This document shows positions 63,001 to 64,000 of a stretch of DNA of 64,000 bases, piece after piece. The notes under the pieces are model-generated. The model searched no databases. It worked only from the letters and a program-made list of their open reading frames with translations, and was not told the DNA's origin. Position 1 is the stretch's first letter. Each line of letters opens with the position of its first letter. A program made the position numbers and the translations under genes. Source of the stretch: Sinonovacula constricta (lineage: Eukaryota > Mollusca > Bivalvia > Cardiida > Solecurtidae); the NCBI GenBank assembly GCA_007844125.1, contig CM017563.1:41742012-41806011 (forward strand). The letters are read 5' to 3'.

Positions 63001-64000
63001 GAGTGGAACCACATTTACAGTAGGGACCCAGGTGTCAGTAGCATGAGTGGAACCACATTTACAGTAGGGATCCAGTTGTCAGTAGCATGAGTGGAACCAC
63101 ATCTACAGTAGGGACCCAGGGTTCAATATCATCTGTGGAACCACATTTACAGTAGACCACCAGGTGTCAGTATCATGAGTGGAACCACATCTACAGTAAG
63201 AACCCAGGTGTCAGTATCATGAGTGGAACCACATTTACAGAAGGGACACAGTTGTCAATAGCAGGAGTGTATTCACATTTACAGTAGGGACCCAGGTGTC
63301 AGTAGCATAAGTGGATCCACATTTACAGAAGGGACCCAGGTGTCAGTATCATGAGGGGATCCACATTTAAAGAAGGGACGCAGGTGTCAGTATCATGAGT
63401 GGAACCACTTTTACAGAAGGGACCCAGGTGTCAGTAGCATGAGTGGAACCACATTTACAGAAAGGACCCAGGTGACAGTAGCATGAGTGGAACCACATTT
63501 ACAGAAGAGACCCTGGTGACAGTAGCATGAGTGGAACCACATTTACAGAAGGGACCCATGTATCAGTAGCATGAGTGGAACCACATTTACAGTAGGGATC
63601 CAGGTGTCAGTAGAATAAGTGTAACCACATTTATAGTAGGTACTCCTGTGTCAGTAGCATGAGTGAATCTACAGTTACAGTAGGGACTCAGTTGTCAGCA
63701 GCATGAGTGGATTCACATTTACAGAAGGGACCCAGGTGTCAATAGTATGAGTGGAAACAAATTTCTAGAAGGGACCCACGTTTCAGTAGCATGAGTGGAT
63801 CAACATTTACAGAAGGGACCCAGATGTCAGTAGCATGCGTGGAACCACATTTACAGAAGGGACCCACGTGTCAGTAGAATGAGTGGAACCACATTTACAG
63901 AAGGGACCCACGTGTCAGTAGCATGAGTGGATCTACATTTACAGAAGGGATCCACTTGTCAGTAGCATAAGTGGAACCACATTTACAGAAGGACCACGTG
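60050..64000 (+). repeat. 44-bp satellite array, ~90 units, running off the window end
   Basis: The consensus unit starts GGGACCCAGGTGTCAGTAGC and continues ATGAGTGGAACCACATTTAC plus AGTA. 3,950 bases give about 90 units. Units left of ~61,400 are more varied (TTAAGAGAGGG, TATGCGTGAATC) than those from ~61,450 on. A dimeric higher-order copy is visible at 62,124-62,298. The unit length is not a multiple of three and stops occur in all frames, so it is non-coding. No unique spacers are present. Confidence 0.97.

Overview
The window looks like nuclear DNA from a marine invertebrate, most likely a bivalve mollusc. It is AT-rich and gene-poor, the genes have introns, and it is full of microsatellites, tRNA-derived SINEs, small TIR elements and satellite arrays. 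The clearest protein-coding gene is a TNF-superfamily ligand of an invertebrate kind. No prokaryotic features (operons, Shine-Dalgarno sites, CRISPR) were seen. The species assignment is inference.

Layout. 1-4,370 is non-coding apart from repeats. 4,371-5,087 is an unrecognised open frame. About 4,935-12,020 (arm A) is an inverted copy of sequence found again at 16,405-22,590 and 37,290-41,690. From about 13,840 a ~20 kb segment (copy B) runs through microsatellites, old transposon pieces and a LINE remnant to an apparently intact TNF ligand gene (exons 30,068-30,430, 32,920-33,010 and 33,525-33,925). From about 35,639 the same series is repeated in the same orientation (copy C). It ends near 56,254 inside a broken second TNF gene that has a frameshifted N-terminus, lost donor site, damaged TATA box, only part of exon 2 and no visible exon 3. 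A still more diverged third copy may start at 56,270.

Because B and C are paralogues, each works as an empty-site control for insertions in the other. This dates a pogo/Tigger-like MITE (B only, TA duplication), a 1,072-bp solo LTR (C only, GGAAG duplication), a 2,552-bp TIR transposon with a decayed FEN1/XPG-like nuclease gene (C only, 3-bp CAA duplication), an ~18.5-copy 98-bp minisatellite grown from the inside of a MITE (C only) and a 42-bp-arm perfect hairpin at a ~2.5 kb deletion junction (C only). A hAT-like insertion is older than the duplication: its two 8-bp target-site copies survive on different paralogues.

At the right, a short candidate first coding exon (58,355-58,393, perfect-looking GT donor) precedes a 44-bp satellite array that fills 60,050 to the window end, so the array may lie in a large first intron.

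The only gene whose function can be stated is the TNF ligand, a type II membrane cytokine. The rest of the window is mainly a record of segmental duplication and transposon activity around it.
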